From JAXMEB01 sp046348545 (GTDB taxonomy: Bacteria > Pseudomonadota > Gammaproteobacteria > Berkiellales > Berkiellaceae), in the NCBI GenBank assembly GCA_046348545.1, contig JAXMEB010000003.1, positions 1 to 64,000 on the forward strand: a DNA stretch of 64,000 nt, in the 5' to 3' direction. The position numbers and the translations under genes were made by a program. Shown here one piece after another: positions 1-8,512 of the stretch. How positions within the stretch are numbered: position 1 is the first letter of the stretch; each line of letters begins with the position of its first letter. The notes under the pieces were generated by a model. It was not told the origin of the DNA, searched no databases, and was given only the letters and a program-made list of their open reading frames with translations.

Positions 1-1
1 G

Positions 2-790
2 ATCGTCAAACATCATGCCGATGCGGCGTATGAGCGGAGTAAGACTTCTAATCAGCATAATGTCACTAAAGATGAAAATGGAAAGCCCACGGCAACCCCC
101 ATGCTTGCTCAAGAAGAATCTCCTACTATTGGTTCAGATGGTAAGGCGCATGTGGCCACAAATGGGATTTATAATAACTTAGAGGCTGCAACCAAGTACG
201 CTGAGCAACATAATCTTGCCGATGAAACAGTGAGATTAATTCATATCCCTGAAGCAGAATCGGCATTGGGAGAGTTAATGCTAGCGGGGTATCAGAAATT
301 TTTAGAAAGTGACTTCTTTGGATTGACCAAAGCGACAGAGGATATTAAGTCTTTACTCTTAGAACATGGCCAAGAGGGGGTTCATCTTTCTGGGCACAGC
401 CGAGGTTCATTAACGATTGGAAATGCGTTAGAGTCTTTAGCAAAGCTTCCGGATGCAAAAGGTATGCTTAAAGGCACGACCATTGACTTTTTTGGCCCCG
501 CATACAATGCAGAAAAGGCTGATAAGCTCCTGGCTTATTTACAAGATCGGGACAGTATCACTGATCCAGAAGAAAGAGCTAGATTGGCAATCAAGATGGA
601 GAATCATTTCCTAGATCCAATCGGCAGATGGGTTGGCGGTAATCCGGGGACGGGTGGTGTGATACCAAAAGGTGAAAACATGATTACAGTGGTCTTGAAA
701 GCTGCATCGGGTCGTGCTAATACAAGTCATAATTGCTATGGGAAGGGGGGTGGTGAAGGTTGCAAGAAGTTATGGGAATCGCAAGAATAA
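2..790 (+). CDS. C-terminal end of a TpsA/filamentous haemagglutinin-like exoprotein (5' end outside window)
   Basis: The frame is open from the first bases of the window, so this is the 3' end of a larger gene; the first ATG (101) is internal. About 262 residues are visible. Near the middle lies GVHLSGHSRGSLTI, a GxSxG nucleophile elbow (GHSRG) of the alpha/beta-hydrolase or lipase type, followed by a Gly-rich, Cys-containing tail (NCYGKGGGEGCKKLW). A TpsB transporter gene lies 0.8 kb downstream on the same strand. Together these fit the variable C-terminal effector domain of a two-partner-secretion exoprotein, possibly a contact-dependent toxin. No VENN motif is visible here. The hydrolase role is inferred from the elbow alone. 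Confidence 0.6.
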   Translation: MVKHHADAAYERSKTSNQHNVTKDENGKPTATPMLAQEESPTIGSDGKAHVATNGIYNNLEAATKYAEQHNLADETVRLIHIPEAESALGELMLAGYQKFLESDFFGLTKATEDIKSLLLEHGQEGVHLSGHSRGSLTIGNALESLAKLPDAKGMLKGTTIDFFGPAYNAEKADKLLAYLQDRDSITDPEERARLAIKMENHFLDPIGRWVGGNPGTGGVIPKGENMITVVLKAASGRANTSHNCYGKGGGEGCKKLWESQE

Positions 791-1218
791 AATTTGCTTG
801 CTTACTGCTACTACTTTCAAAGTATACCGCATTTATTTTTTTATTTTGCATTACTGGTTGTGCTAAGCCATTTCAGCCTCCGCCCTATCCATATGAATAC
901 TGGTATAAGAAGGGTGTTAGTGTAGAAGAAGTTCAGCAAGCAATGAAGGAGTGTGAATATCCGATCTATGAAAGTATCGAGCCGTTTACTGAGTATAATG
1001 AGATGGCTAAAAAGCATATTTGTATGATGAAGAAAGGGTTTAAATATAACGGAGAATATGGCACATATTGCCATCAATACCCCAATCTTCCTGCCTGTGC
1101 TTCCGTCTCTGGCAAGGCTTCGATGGACAAGAAAGCTTCGGCAGGCATGCCCGCCTGTGTCGAAGCGAGAGAAGCTTCTGCGAAGGGATCGGGGAAGGCG
1201 CGAAGCGACAAGCAATGA
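772..1218 (+). CDS. small lipoprotein downstream of the TpsA tail; possible immunity protein
   Basis: ATG 772 is preferred; a TTG at 760 would add four residues. The gene overlaps the end of the exoprotein gene. The N-terminus is hydrophobic and ends in a lipobox (CITGCAKP), so an outer- or inner-membrane lipoprotein is expected. The mature part has a Pro/Tyr-rich start and several Cys residues. The last ~45 residues (ACASVSGKASMDKKASAG and on) are Ala/Lys/Ser-rich, unlike the rest, and are encoded by GC-richer DNA with palindromes, so they look repeat-derived. Position directly after a toxin-like tail suggests an immunity protein, but that is inference from order only. No known family recognised. 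Confidence 0.6.
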   Translation: MGIARIKFACLLLLLSKYTAFIFLFCITGCAKPFQPPPYPYEYWYKKGVSVEEVQQAMKECEYPIYESIEPFTEYNEMAKKHICMMKKGFKYNGEYGTYCHQYPNLPACASVSGKASMDKKASAGMPACVEAREASAKGSGKARSDKQ

Positions 1219-1235
1219 TTGTTCGCTTCGCTTTT
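1200..1235 (+). terminator. Rho-independent terminator overlapping the lipoprotein stop codon
   Basis: GCGAAGCGACAA (1200-1211) pairs with TTGTTCGCTTCGC (1219-1231), with one bulged base, and TTTTATT follows. The stop codon TGA (1216-1218) lies in the loop. Confidence 0.6.
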
Positions 1236-1239
1236 ATTG

Positions 1240-1509
1240 TTAAGAAATGATGTATTTGGCCCCACCATCGATGTATTGGCCGACAATAGAGACAACATTT
1301 TTACCATTGTATTTGCCAGTTAGCGTGTAAGTCACCGGAGCTTTGAACATATCGTTCGAACAGGTATCATTTTGGCAAATTGAATCAGCCAAGAATACCA
1401 AACCTTGCATGGTTAGTTTGCTATTGCCTGTGACAAGGATCCCATCATTACTAAGCATTGCAAGACCGCCTGAAACGTCGATAGCAAGATCCGAATCAAT
1501 TTCAATCAT
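1240..1509 (-). CDS. small hypothetical protein antisense to the TPS locus
   Basis: A good ribosome site (GAGGAG) lies just upstream of tandem ATGs; the second gives the better spacing and is used here. The 89-residue product is rich in small and hydrophobic residues, has two Cys (ICQNDTC) and no signal peptide. It lies between the lipoprotein and tpsB, on the opposite strand to both. The Gly/Val/Leu pattern hints at a beta-rich fold. I do not recognise the family; a role as an accessory or second immunity protein would be a guess. Confidence 0.5.
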   Translation of the reverse strand: MIEIDSDLAIDVSGGLAMLSNDGILVTGNSKLTMQGLVFLADSICQNDTCSNDMFKAPVTYTLTGKYNGKNVVSIVGQYIDGGAKYIIS

Positions 1510-1618
1510 CATTTACTCCTCATGATCGATGGCATCTGCTGGCTAGCAGATTTAAAAACGCTAATGCTAAGCAAAGTAATAATTTTTTTCAAGCACAATA
1601 TATTGCGCATCACAGCGA

Positions 1619-3256
1619 GTGATGTGGTTATTGAGATCTGTTAGAATCCTTTTCCGATTAGGCTATCGTAATAAGTTAATAGTTTTTTTTGTTATGGGAA
1701 AAATAGCAGTTTCTTTTTTCGTCCTATTTTTTATTTGGAATTCAGTTGAAGCGAACCAGGATTTAGGGGATTGTTTTCCTATTTCCAAGATCTATCTGAC
1801 CGGTGAGGGGGCCAATCGATTTCGATTTGCATTAAATCCAATTTTGAATGAAATGAAATTTTCTAATGTCTATTGCCTAGGAAGCGATGACATTAACAAG
1901 ATTTTGCACCGCGTTCAGAATGCTATCATTGAAGAAGGATACGTAACAACACGAGTAGTACTTCCGCCACAAGATCTGAAGTCAGGAGTTTTAGACCTTA
2001 GGGTTGTGCCAGGCCGAATTGGCACCATTCAGGTTCAATCACCTTTCGACCCTTGCAAAACAATGCAGAATACTTTGCCATTAAGAGCCGGAGATTTCCT
2101 TAATTTGCGTCACGTTGAACAGAGCTTAGAGCAGTTTAAGCGCATACCAACGGTTCAAGCTAATATTGAAATTGAGCCTGTGCACAGTAAAGATGCAAAA
2201 GGCAGTGAGAGCAATGTGGTGATTCATCACCATCAACGCTTTCCACTGCGCCTTGATGTTTCAGTAGATGATGCCGGTTCGAAAGCAACTGGACGGTACC
2301 AGAGTGGCCTCATTATTTACTATGATAATCCATTGGCATTAAATGATTTATTTTATATTAGTTTTAATCATGACTTGAGCAGCCACCAGCAAGGCTCAGA
2401 AGGATACGCTTTACAGTATTCAGTGCCTTACGGATATTGGCTCACAAGCCTAAAAAGTGAGCGATATGATTATTATCAATCGATAGCAGGTTCTTCTCAT
2501 CCCTATGTTTATAGTGGAACCAGCCAAAACAGCGATTTTAAGTTATCGCGGCTGATTTACCGGGATGGCGAACGTAAAACGACTCTTTCACTCAGAACTT
2601 ATCTCAAAACTTCCAATAATTTTGTAAATGACAGCTCCGTCGAGGTTCAACGTCGTCGGATGGCAGGTTGGGAGGTGGGACTATCACATCGTGAACTCAT
2701 TGCGAATAACACGATTGATTTAGGTATCAACTATCGACATGGGATGGGTTCTTTTGGGGCTATATCTGGACCAGAAGCCGCAACTGGAGAGGCCACACCT
2801 CATCCGATAGTGATAACAGCACATGCCTTAGCACACGCTCCGTTTAAGCTCGGACACCAAAATCTCCATTATAGGGGTTCTTGGCGATCTCAGTGGCATC
2901 AAACGTCGCTTATTCAACAAGATAAGTTTGCAATAGGTGGTCGATATACAGTAAGAGGGTTTGATGGCCAAAACATGTTAGCTTCTGAGCGGGGCTGGAT
3001 CTTACGTAACGATATGGCCTTAGCATGGCGATATCCCTATCCGGAGCTATATCTTGGTATAGACTATGGTATCGTCGCTGGGCCCACAGCAGATTTATTG
3101 ATGGGCAAAGAGCTTGTTGGTAGTGTGCTTGGTTTACGAGGTGATCTGAAAGGTTTTTATTACGATGCTTTTATTGGAAAACCATTTCACAAGCCAAAAG
3201 ACTTTGAGACAGCCGGGATTACTGCGGGATTCCAGGTGGGTTGGAGAAGTGATTAG
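1619..3256 (+). CDS. TpsB-type outer-membrane transporter (ShlB/FhaC/HecB family)
   Basis: 545 residues, usual for TpsB proteins. A hydrophobic signal sequence ends near residue 45 (FIWNSVEA). POTRA-type segments follow (region of IIEEGYVTTRVVLPPQDL and LRHVEQSLEQFKRIP), then a beta-barrel with alternating aromatic residues and the conserved late segment around FAIGGRYTVRGFDG, the VRGF-like motif of the Omp85/TpsB superfamily. It should secrete the TpsA exoprotein whose end lies at the window start. Translation may begin at GTG 1619, ATG 1622 or ATG 1694; the last gives the most compact signal peptide. The gene ends in a 4-bp convergent overlap with corB. Confidence 0.88.
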   Translation: MMWLLRSVRILFRLGYRNKLIVFFVMGKIAVSFFVLFFIWNSVEANQDLGDCFPISKIYLTGEGANRFRFALNPILNEMKFSNVYCLGSDDINKILHRVQNAIIEEGYVTTRVVLPPQDLKSGVLDLRVVPGRIGTIQVQSPFDPCKTMQNTLPLRAGDFLNLRHVEQSLEQFKRIPTVQANIEIEPVHSKDAKGSESNVVIHHHQRFPLRLDVSVDDAGSKATGRYQSGLIIYYDNPLALNDLFYISFNHDLSSHQQGSEGYALQYSVPYGYWLTSLKSERYDYYQSIAGSSHPYVYSGTSQNSDFKLSRLIYRDGERKTTLSLRTYLKTSNNFVNDSSVEVQRRRMAGWEVGLSHRELIANNTIDLGINYRHGMGSFGAISGPEAATGEATPHPIVITAHALAHAPFKLGHQNLHYRGSWRSQWHQTSLIQQDKFAIGGRYTVRGFDGQNMLASERGWILRNDMALAWRYPYPELYLGIDYGIVAGPTADLLMGKELVGSVLGLRGDLKGFYYDAFIGKPFHKPKDFETAGITAGFQVGWRSD

Positions 3257-4509
3257 ACATTTCGTTTAGGGAAAATCTTCACGGTTTTAATTCGATTTTC
3301 TTGCAGTTGCATGACTTCGATAGGGTATTGATTAATCATGAGGCAGGTTCCAATCTCTGGGATGGTTTCAAGATATTCGATAATGAGGCCACTTAATGTT
3401 TTAGGCCCATCGGTTGGAAAATCCCACTGCATGCTCCGGTTAAGCTCTCTGATGAATACGCTGCCATCGACAAGCACACTGCCATCTTCTTGAGGATGGA
3501 TATCTGAAGCAACTTCCCCAATATCGGTTGTAAATTCCCCAACGATTTCTTCAAGGATATCAGCGAGCGTCACGAGCCCTTCTAACTCTCCATATTCATC
3601 GACAACAAGCGCGATCCTAGATTTTCTTTTTTGAAAATTCAAAAGTTGAGTCGTAACGGGAGTACCTTGGGGGATGAAATAAGGTTCTTGTATGAATTCT
3701 TTTAAATCATCAAGTGTAAAAGATTTGTTAGCAAGCAGATTTAGGGCATTTCTGACGTGTAAGATCCCTTTGATATGATCAATTTCCTCCTCGTAGATCA
3801 CGAGTATCGTATGCTGCGAAGTAGATAGCTGACTACAGATGCCAGGCCAATCATTACTGAGATCGATTCCCACAATCTCGTGTTTGGGAACCATGATATC
3901 GTCAACCGTGACGGATTCTAGATCAAGAATACTGAGCAACCAATCACGGTGTCTTGGATGAATACGACCATGAGTTTCATGGACTAAAGTTCGTAGCTCT
4001 TCACGATTAATTTCAATCGGATTGGGTTCTACGCGAATACCAAATAGTTTAAGGAGTCCAATAGAAATACCATTGGTAAACCAGACTAGGGGGTAAAAAC
4101 ACCAGAGCAAAAATCTTAATACATAGGAAGCAGGGAATGCTATTTTCTCTGGATGTAGAGCAGCAACTGTTTTAGGTGAAATTTCTGAAAAAATTAATAT
4201 GCAAAAAGTTAAGAGCACGCTCGTGATGAGAACGGCGAAATCGCCACCAAATTTTAAAGCGAGCATGGTTGCAAGCGCTGAGGCTAAGGTGTTAGCAAAG
4301 TTGTTGCCAATCAGAATAACGCTCAGTAGTCGATCGGGTCTGGCTAATAGTTTACTGAGCTGACGTGCTGTTCGGCTTATTTTGCTAAGATGTTTTAGTC
4401 TATAGCGATTGATGGAAAGAATACTTGCTTCGCTGGCGGAAAAGAAGCAAGAGAGTAAGAGCATTCCAAATAGAAGACTTAGGATAGTAACGAGTGAAAG
4501 ATTTTCCAA
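3253..4509 (-). CDS. corB: CorB/CorC-type transporter-associated protein (DUF21 + CBS pair)
   Basis: 418 residues, start TTG 4509 preceded by AGAGGG. The N-terminal DUF21 membrane domain (about residues 1-190) has several transmembrane helices and the segment LIGNNFANTLASALAT. A CBS-pair region follows (MVPKHEIVGIDLSND; GTPVTTQLLNFQKRKSRIALVVDEYGELEGLVTLADILEEI), then a C-terminal CorC_HlyC domain (DGSVFIRELNRS). The family is linked to Mg2+/Co2+ efflux or resistance. The order corB-ypjD-ffh is the same as in E. coli, which supports the name. Confidence 0.88.
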   Translation of the reverse strand: MENLSLVTILSLLFGMLLLSCFFSASEASILSINRYRLKHLSKISRTARQLSKLLARPDRLLSVILIGNNFANTLASALATMLALKFGGDFAVLITSVLLTFCILIFSEISPKTVAALHPEKIAFPASYVLRFLLWCFYPLVWFTNGISIGLLKLFGIRVEPNPIEINREELRTLVHETHGRIHPRHRDWLLSILDLESVTVDDIMVPKHEIVGIDLSNDWPGICSQLSTSQHTILVIYEEEIDHIKGILHVRNALNLLANKSFTLDDLKEFIQEPYFIPQGTPVTTQLLNFQKRKSRIALVVDEYGELEGLVTLADILEEIVGEFTTDIGEVASDIHPQEDGSVLVDGSVFIRELNRSMQWDFPTDGPKTLSGLIIEYLETIPEIGTCLMINQYPIEVMQLQENRIKTVKIFPKRNV

Positions 4510-4524
4510 GCTTTGAATTCCCTC

Positions 4525-5025
4525 TTATAATTTTGAGAAGAAATGGATACTAAAATAGGCGATGAACATCGTGAACATACTGGACAAAGTGATATGAACT
4601 GCTTTAACGCCTCGCCATCCGTATTGATGGTGGCCAATCAATAAAATTAAGAAAAGCATCCAGGCAATAATCGACATAGCCGTTTTAGGTAACAGAGCCA
4701 AGCTTAAAAAATGATCAACATAGAGCATGCCTGTGATGAGTGTCGCTGTCAGCAGTAGAAACCCCAACCAAATCAAAGAGAATAAAAATTTCTCCATGGT
4801 TTCCAGTGGGGGTAGAGCTTGGAGCATACGGTTAGAGAGATGCTTTTTGAGCCAACGGTTTTGACCCCATAGGAGAGTAGCTTGACAGGCAGACAGTCCC
4901 AGCACGGCCGTAGCTAATATCGAGATGACCACATGAGATATCCCAAGCAGGGACAACTCAAAGCCTTTTGATAGTAGGCCCAAGTGACCGATCACTAATA
5001 TCGTTACAAAAAATAGAAGCTTCAT
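4525..5025 (-). CDS. ypjD: YpjD-like (CcsA/HemX-family) membrane protein, N-terminally short
   Basis: The product (166 residues from ATG 5025; 183 if ATG 5076 is used) matches the C-terminal two thirds of E. coli YpjD: PPLETMEKFLFSLIWLGF, TGMLYVDH, KTAMSIIAWMLFLILLIGHHQYGWRG. YpjD is normally about 260 residues, so roughly 90 N-terminal residues and two or three membrane helices are missing. The region upstream runs straight into the ffh promoter area, so the missing part is not simply in another frame nearby. Synteny with corB and ffh supports orthology; function in this family is unclear. Confidence 0.72.
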   Translation of the reverse strand: MKLLFFVTILVIGHLGLLSKGFELSLLGISHVVISILATAVLGLSACQATLLWGQNRWLKKHLSNRMLQALPPLETMEKFLFSLIWLGFLLLTATLITGMLYVDHFLSLALLPKTAMSIIAWMLFLILLIGHHQYGWRGVKAVHITLSSMFTMFIAYFSIHFFSKL

Positions 5026-5111
5026 TTGAAGAACATTATACAAATGATATTCAGTTTCGCACATGTTATTCTTCACCCCAAGTAATCAAAAAATGTAAGT
5101 TGGATTTCAAA

Positions 5112-6485
5112 ATGTTTGAAAGTTTAACAGATCGTTTAAGCGGAGCTTTTAGGCGATTAGTTGGGCAAGGGCGTCTGACTGAAGACAACATGCAAGACAC
5201 CTTGAAGGAAGTCCGTTCGGCGTTGCTTGAAGCGGACGTGGCTCTAGAAGTGGTGACTGCCTTTATGGAGCGTATCAAAGAGGCAGCTATTGGGGTTGAA
5301 ATCGATAAACATCTTTCCTCAGCGCAGAAACTTGTCAAGATTGTTAATGATGAGCTTGTTGGCGTGATGGGGGAAGCTGCAGTTGAATTGGATCTAAAGA
5401 TTCAACCTCCCGCTATTATTTTAATGGCGGGTCTTCAGGGTTCGGGGAAGACGACCAGTGTTGCAAAGCTGGCTAAATTTTTAACTGAGCGAATGAGCAA
5501 GCGGGTCATGCTGGTGAGTGTCGACATCTATCGACCTGCTGCAATTGAACAGCTTCATACTTTAGCACGAGAAATTAAAGTGGATTGCTTTGAGCATGGC
5601 TTGTTGAAATCGCCTGTGGAAATGGCTCAGGCAGCATTGGATGCGGCGAGGAAACAGTTTGCTGATGTGTTAATTGTAGATACGGCAGGCCGTTTGCACG
5701 TCGATGATGAGATGATGACAGAGATCCAAGCGCTTCATCGTGCGCTTAATCCCATTGAAACTCTGTTTGTTGTGGATGGGATGACTGGACAAGATGCCGC
5801 TATTTCTGCCAAAGCATTCAATGAGGCATTGCCATTGACAGGGGTCATCGTCACTAAACTTGATGGTGACGCCAGAGGGGGGGCTGTACTCTCTATACGT
5901 CATATCACCGGAAAACCCATTAAGTTTGTGGGAATGGGAGAGAAGGTCGATGCCTTAGAACCATTCTATCCCGACCGCATAGCGTCGCGGATCTTGGGCA
6001 TGGGTGATATTTTGTCCCTCATAGAAGAGCTAGAGCGTAAGGTTGATAAAGCCGATGCAGAGCGTCTGAGTAAAAAAATAACCAAAGGTCAGGGATTTGA
6101 TTTAGAGGATTTTAGAGGTCAGTTGCTTCAAATGATGAATATGGGCGGATTAGCCAGTTTAATGGATAAGATGCCGGGGATGAATGCCCTGCCGCAGGGG
6201 ATCCGTGAGAAAGCAAATGATAAAGTGCTTAAGCAAATGCTTGCGATTATCGACTCAATGACCTTAAAAGAGCGTCGCAGACCACAAGTTATCAAGGGCT
6301 CACATAAGCAGCGCATAGCAAGTGGTTCAGGTACAACGATTCAAGATATTAACCGTTTGCTGAAACAGCATGAGCAAATGCAAAAAATGTTTAAAAAAAT
6401 GTCGAAGAAAGGTGGGCTCCAGCGTATGATGAGGGGTCTTTCTGGCATGCTTCCCCCGGGGGGCGGTGGATTTCCGCCGCATTAG
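5112..6485 (+). CDS. ffh: signal recognition particle protein Ffh
   Basis: Start ATG 5112 (MFESLTDRLSGAFRRLVGQG) is the conserved Ffh N-terminus; ATG 4968 in the same frame is too far upstream. 457 residues: N domain, then G domain with GLQGSGKTT (G1), DIYRPAA, DTAGRLHVDD (G3), TKLDGDARGG (G4 region), then the Met-rich M domain (FRGQLLQMMNMGGLASLMDKMPGM) that binds 4.5S RNA and signal peptides. It targets nascent membrane proteins to FtsY and SecYEG. Divergent from ypjD and first in the run leading to rpsP-rplS. Confidence 0.97.
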   Translation: MFESLTDRLSGAFRRLVGQGRLTEDNMQDTLKEVRSALLEADVALEVVTAFMERIKEAAIGVEIDKHLSSAQKLVKIVNDELVGVMGEAAVELDLKIQPPAIILMAGLQGSGKTTSVAKLAKFLTERMSKRVMLVSVDIYRPAAIEQLHTLAREIKVDCFEHGLLKSPVEMAQAALDAARKQFADVLIVDTAGRLHVDDEMMTEIQALHRALNPIETLFVVDGMTGQDAAISAKAFNEALPLTGVIVTKLDGDARGGAVLSIRHITGKPIKFVGMGEKVDALEPFYPDRIASRILGMGDILSLIEELERKVDKADAERLSKKITKGQGFDLEDFRGQLLQMMNMGGLASLMDKMPGMNALPQGIREKANDKVLKQMLAIIDSMTLKERRRPQVIKGSHKQRIASGSGTTIQDINRLLKQHEQMQKMFKKMSKKGGLQRMMRGLSGMLPPGGGGFPPH

Positions 6486-6575
6486 GGGCTAGAATACGAT
6501 GCCCTTCTGAGGGCGGAATTTAGTTTGTTAATCAAATTATTTTGTAAAAATTGAAAATCTAAGGTGATATTTTCT

Positions 6576-6839
6576 ATGGTGGTCATTCGGTTGGCTCGTT
6601 CAGGGGCAAAGAAACGTCCTTTCTATCATATGGTTGTCGCAGACAAGCGTAACAAGCGTGATGGTCGGTTTATTGAGCGTTTAGGCTTTTTTAATCCCGT
6701 TGCGAAAGGCAAAGAAGTTCGATTGTTGATTCAAAGAGAGCGTCTTCAATATTGGCTTACACAGGGGGCTCAGCCTTCTGAGCGTGTGCAAAGTTTAGTG
6801 AATCAATGGGATCACTCAGAGCAAGCTGTGAGCGCATGA
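6576..6839 (+). CDS. rpsP: 30S ribosomal protein S16
   Basis: 87 residues starting MVVIRLARSGAKKRPFYHMVVAD, the S16 signature. ATG 6576 is chosen over an in-frame GTG at 6564, because AAGGTG at 6561 then acts as ribosome site. It overlaps rimM by 4 bp (ATGA), as in the classical rpsP-rimM-trmD-rplS operon. A small hairpin (GCCCTTCTGAGGGC, about 6500) lies upstream, between ffh and rpsP. Confidence 0.97.
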   Translation: MVVIRLARSGAKKRPFYHMVVADKRNKRDGRFIERLGFFNPVAKGKEVRLLIQRERLQYWLTQGAQPSERVQSLVNQWDHSEQAVSA

Positions 6840-7381
6840 CAGATACACCCGTTATAATCGCCCAAGTTGGGCGTCCCTTTGGGGTGGCGGGTTGGGTCTT
6901 TTTGCAGTCTTTTACGGATCCGATAACGCGCTTATTTGACTATGGCCCTTGGCTCATACAGATGCCAGGTCATGAAGCATGGCAGGCACTTGAAGTTGAA
7001 ACTTGGCGTTCGCAGCAAAATGGCCTCGTTGCCAAGCTAAAAGGCTGTGATGATAGAACCATGGCGCAGTCTTACACGGGGGCTCGTATTGCTGTCATTC
7101 GGGATATTCTGCCAACATTGGAAGAATCTTCCTTTTACTGGCAGGACTTAGAAGGGCTAGAGGTTGTCACTGAAGGTGGCCAGTCGCTAGGCACTGTGCT
7201 TTATATGCATAACCAAGGCGCCAGCGATGTGATGGTGATTGAAAATAAAGAAAAAAAGATGCACATGCCATTTGTTCTCGGGCAAGTTGTCAAAGCGGTT
7301 GAGCTTGATGAGCAGCGTATTGTTGTAGATTGGGACATGACCTTAAATCAGGTGGTCTCAGCTGCAAACGACGACGATTAA
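6836..7381 (+). CDS. rimM: ribosome maturation factor RimM
   Basis: 181 residues from ATG 6836, which overlaps the rpsP stop. The N-terminal RimM domain shows AQVGRPFGVAGWVFLQSFTDP; the C-terminal PRC-barrel has WQDLEGLEVVTEGGQSLGTVLYMHNQGASDVMVI. It binds S19 and assists 30S head assembly. Length and context are typical. Confidence 0.95.
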   Translation: MTDTPVIIAQVGRPFGVAGWVFLQSFTDPITRLFDYGPWLIQMPGHEAWQALEVETWRSQQNGLVAKLKGCDDRTMAQSYTGARIAVIRDILPTLEESSFYWQDLEGLEVVTEGGQSLGTVLYMHNQGASDVMVIENKEKKMHMPFVLGQVVKAVELDEQRIVVDWDMTLNQVVSAANDDD

Positions 7382-7383
7382 TT

Positions 7384-8103
7384 ATGTGGTGGGGTGTTGT
7401 TACATTATTCCCTGAATTGTTTGTCCCATGGTCTCAATTGGGTGTTGTTGGGCGTGCGCATCAGAAAGGATTATTTTCGCTGGCATTAGAAAATCCAAGA
7501 CGACATACCCGAGACGTTCATCAGACGGTGGATGATAGACCATATGGGGGCGGCCCAGGCATGATTTTGAAGCCTGAACCTTTAGATGCAGCGATTTTGC
7601 ACTTGAAGGAAAAAGCACCCAGCAGAGCGAAAGTGATTTACTTATCGCCGACAGGAAGGCGTTTAGTACAAGCAGATATTGAAAAGATGGGTGACACTAG
7701 AAGTCACATTTTAATTGCCGGACGGTATGAAGGCATCGATCAACGTGTATTAAACTACCATGTTGACGAAGAGTGGTCGATTGGAGACTACGTTTTGAGT
7801 GGTGGGGAAGTGCCAGCGATGGTGGTGATGGAAGCCGCCATTCGTTTGATACCTGGCGTGTTGGGACACCCAGACTCCGCGATACAGGATTCATTTAGTG
7901 AAAGTGTATTAGGTCTGCTCGAGTATCCTCAATATACGAGGCCCACATTGTGGCGAGACATGGCAGTACCTGATGTTCTAACAAGTGGTGATCATCAAGC
8001 CATCAGAGCTTGGCGCCAAAAAGAAGCATTACGATTAACAGCCGATAAACGGCCTGATTTGTTGACAGATTTGAGAGGAGATGACCATGAGCAACGTAAT
8101 TAA
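7384..8103 (+). CDS. trmD: tRNA (guanine-N1-)-methyltransferase
   Basis: ATG 7384 gives MWWGVVTLFPELF, the normal TrmD start, two bases after the rimM stop; an in-frame start at 7330 would overlap rimM. 239 residues with the trefoil-knot motifs PYGGGPGMILKPEPL, LIAGRYEGIDQRV and SIGDYVLSGGEVPAMV. It methylates G37 of tRNAs using S-adenosylmethionine. The end overlaps the start of rplS. Confidence 0.96.
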   Translation: MWWGVVTLFPELFVPWSQLGVVGRAHQKGLFSLALENPRRHTRDVHQTVDDRPYGGGPGMILKPEPLDAAILHLKEKAPSRAKVIYLSPTGRRLVQADIEKMGDTRSHILIAGRYEGIDQRVLNYHVDEEWSIGDYVLSGGEVPAMVVMEAAIRLIPGVLGHPDSAIQDSFSESVLGLLEYPQYTRPTLWRDMAVPDVLTSGDHQAIRAWRQKEALRLTADKRPDLLTDLRGDDHEQRN

Positions 8104-8512
8104 AGAAATCCAAGCAATTGAAGAAGCACAACTTAAGACGGATGTGCCAGCGTTTTCGTCTGGAGATACTGTTGTTGTGTGGGTTAAAGTAAAAGAAGGA
8201 ACGCGAACCCGTCTTCAGGCATTTGAAGGCATGGTCATTGCAATTAAAAATGCTGGATTGAATTCATCTTTTACGGTTCGCAAGATATCTCATGGAGAAG
8301 GTGTTGAAAGAGTATTTCAAACCCATAGCCCAGTCATCGATCGCATTGAATTAAAGCGTCATGGTAAAGTACGTAAAGCGAAGTTATTCTACTTGAGAGA
8401 CTTAAAAGGCCGGGCTGCTCGTATTAAGGAAGATTTAAATAAAGGCAAAAAATTGCAAGAAGCTAGTAATAATCAAGCTTCTCAACAAGGAACTGAAAGC
8501 GAAGCGGAATGA
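8087..8512 (+). CDS. rplS: 50S ribosomal protein L19
   Basis: ATG 8087 (MSNVIKEIQAIEEAQLK) is chosen over ATG 8081, because AGAGGAG directly abuts 8081 but sits six bases from 8087. 141 residues: FSSGDTVVVWVKVKEGTRTRLQAFEGMVIA and KAKLFYLRDLKGRAARIKE are L19 hallmarks. The C-terminal tail (KLQEASNNQASQQGTESEAE) is longer and more polar than in E. coli L19 (115 residues). Last gene of the rpsP operon; overlaps ogt by 4 bp. Confidence 0.96.
   Translation: MSNVIKEIQAIEEAQLKTDVPAFSSGDTVVVWVKVKEGTRTRLQAFEGMVIAIKNAGLNSSFTVRKISHGEGVERVFQTHSPVIDRIELKRHGKVRKAKLFYLRDLKGRAARIKEDLNKGKKLQEASNNQASQQGTESEAE

Noticed and set aside
841..1215. 124-codon minus-strand frame opposite the lipoprotein gene
   Set aside because: Shadow of the lipoprotein gene; no ribosome site and a composition set by the other strand.
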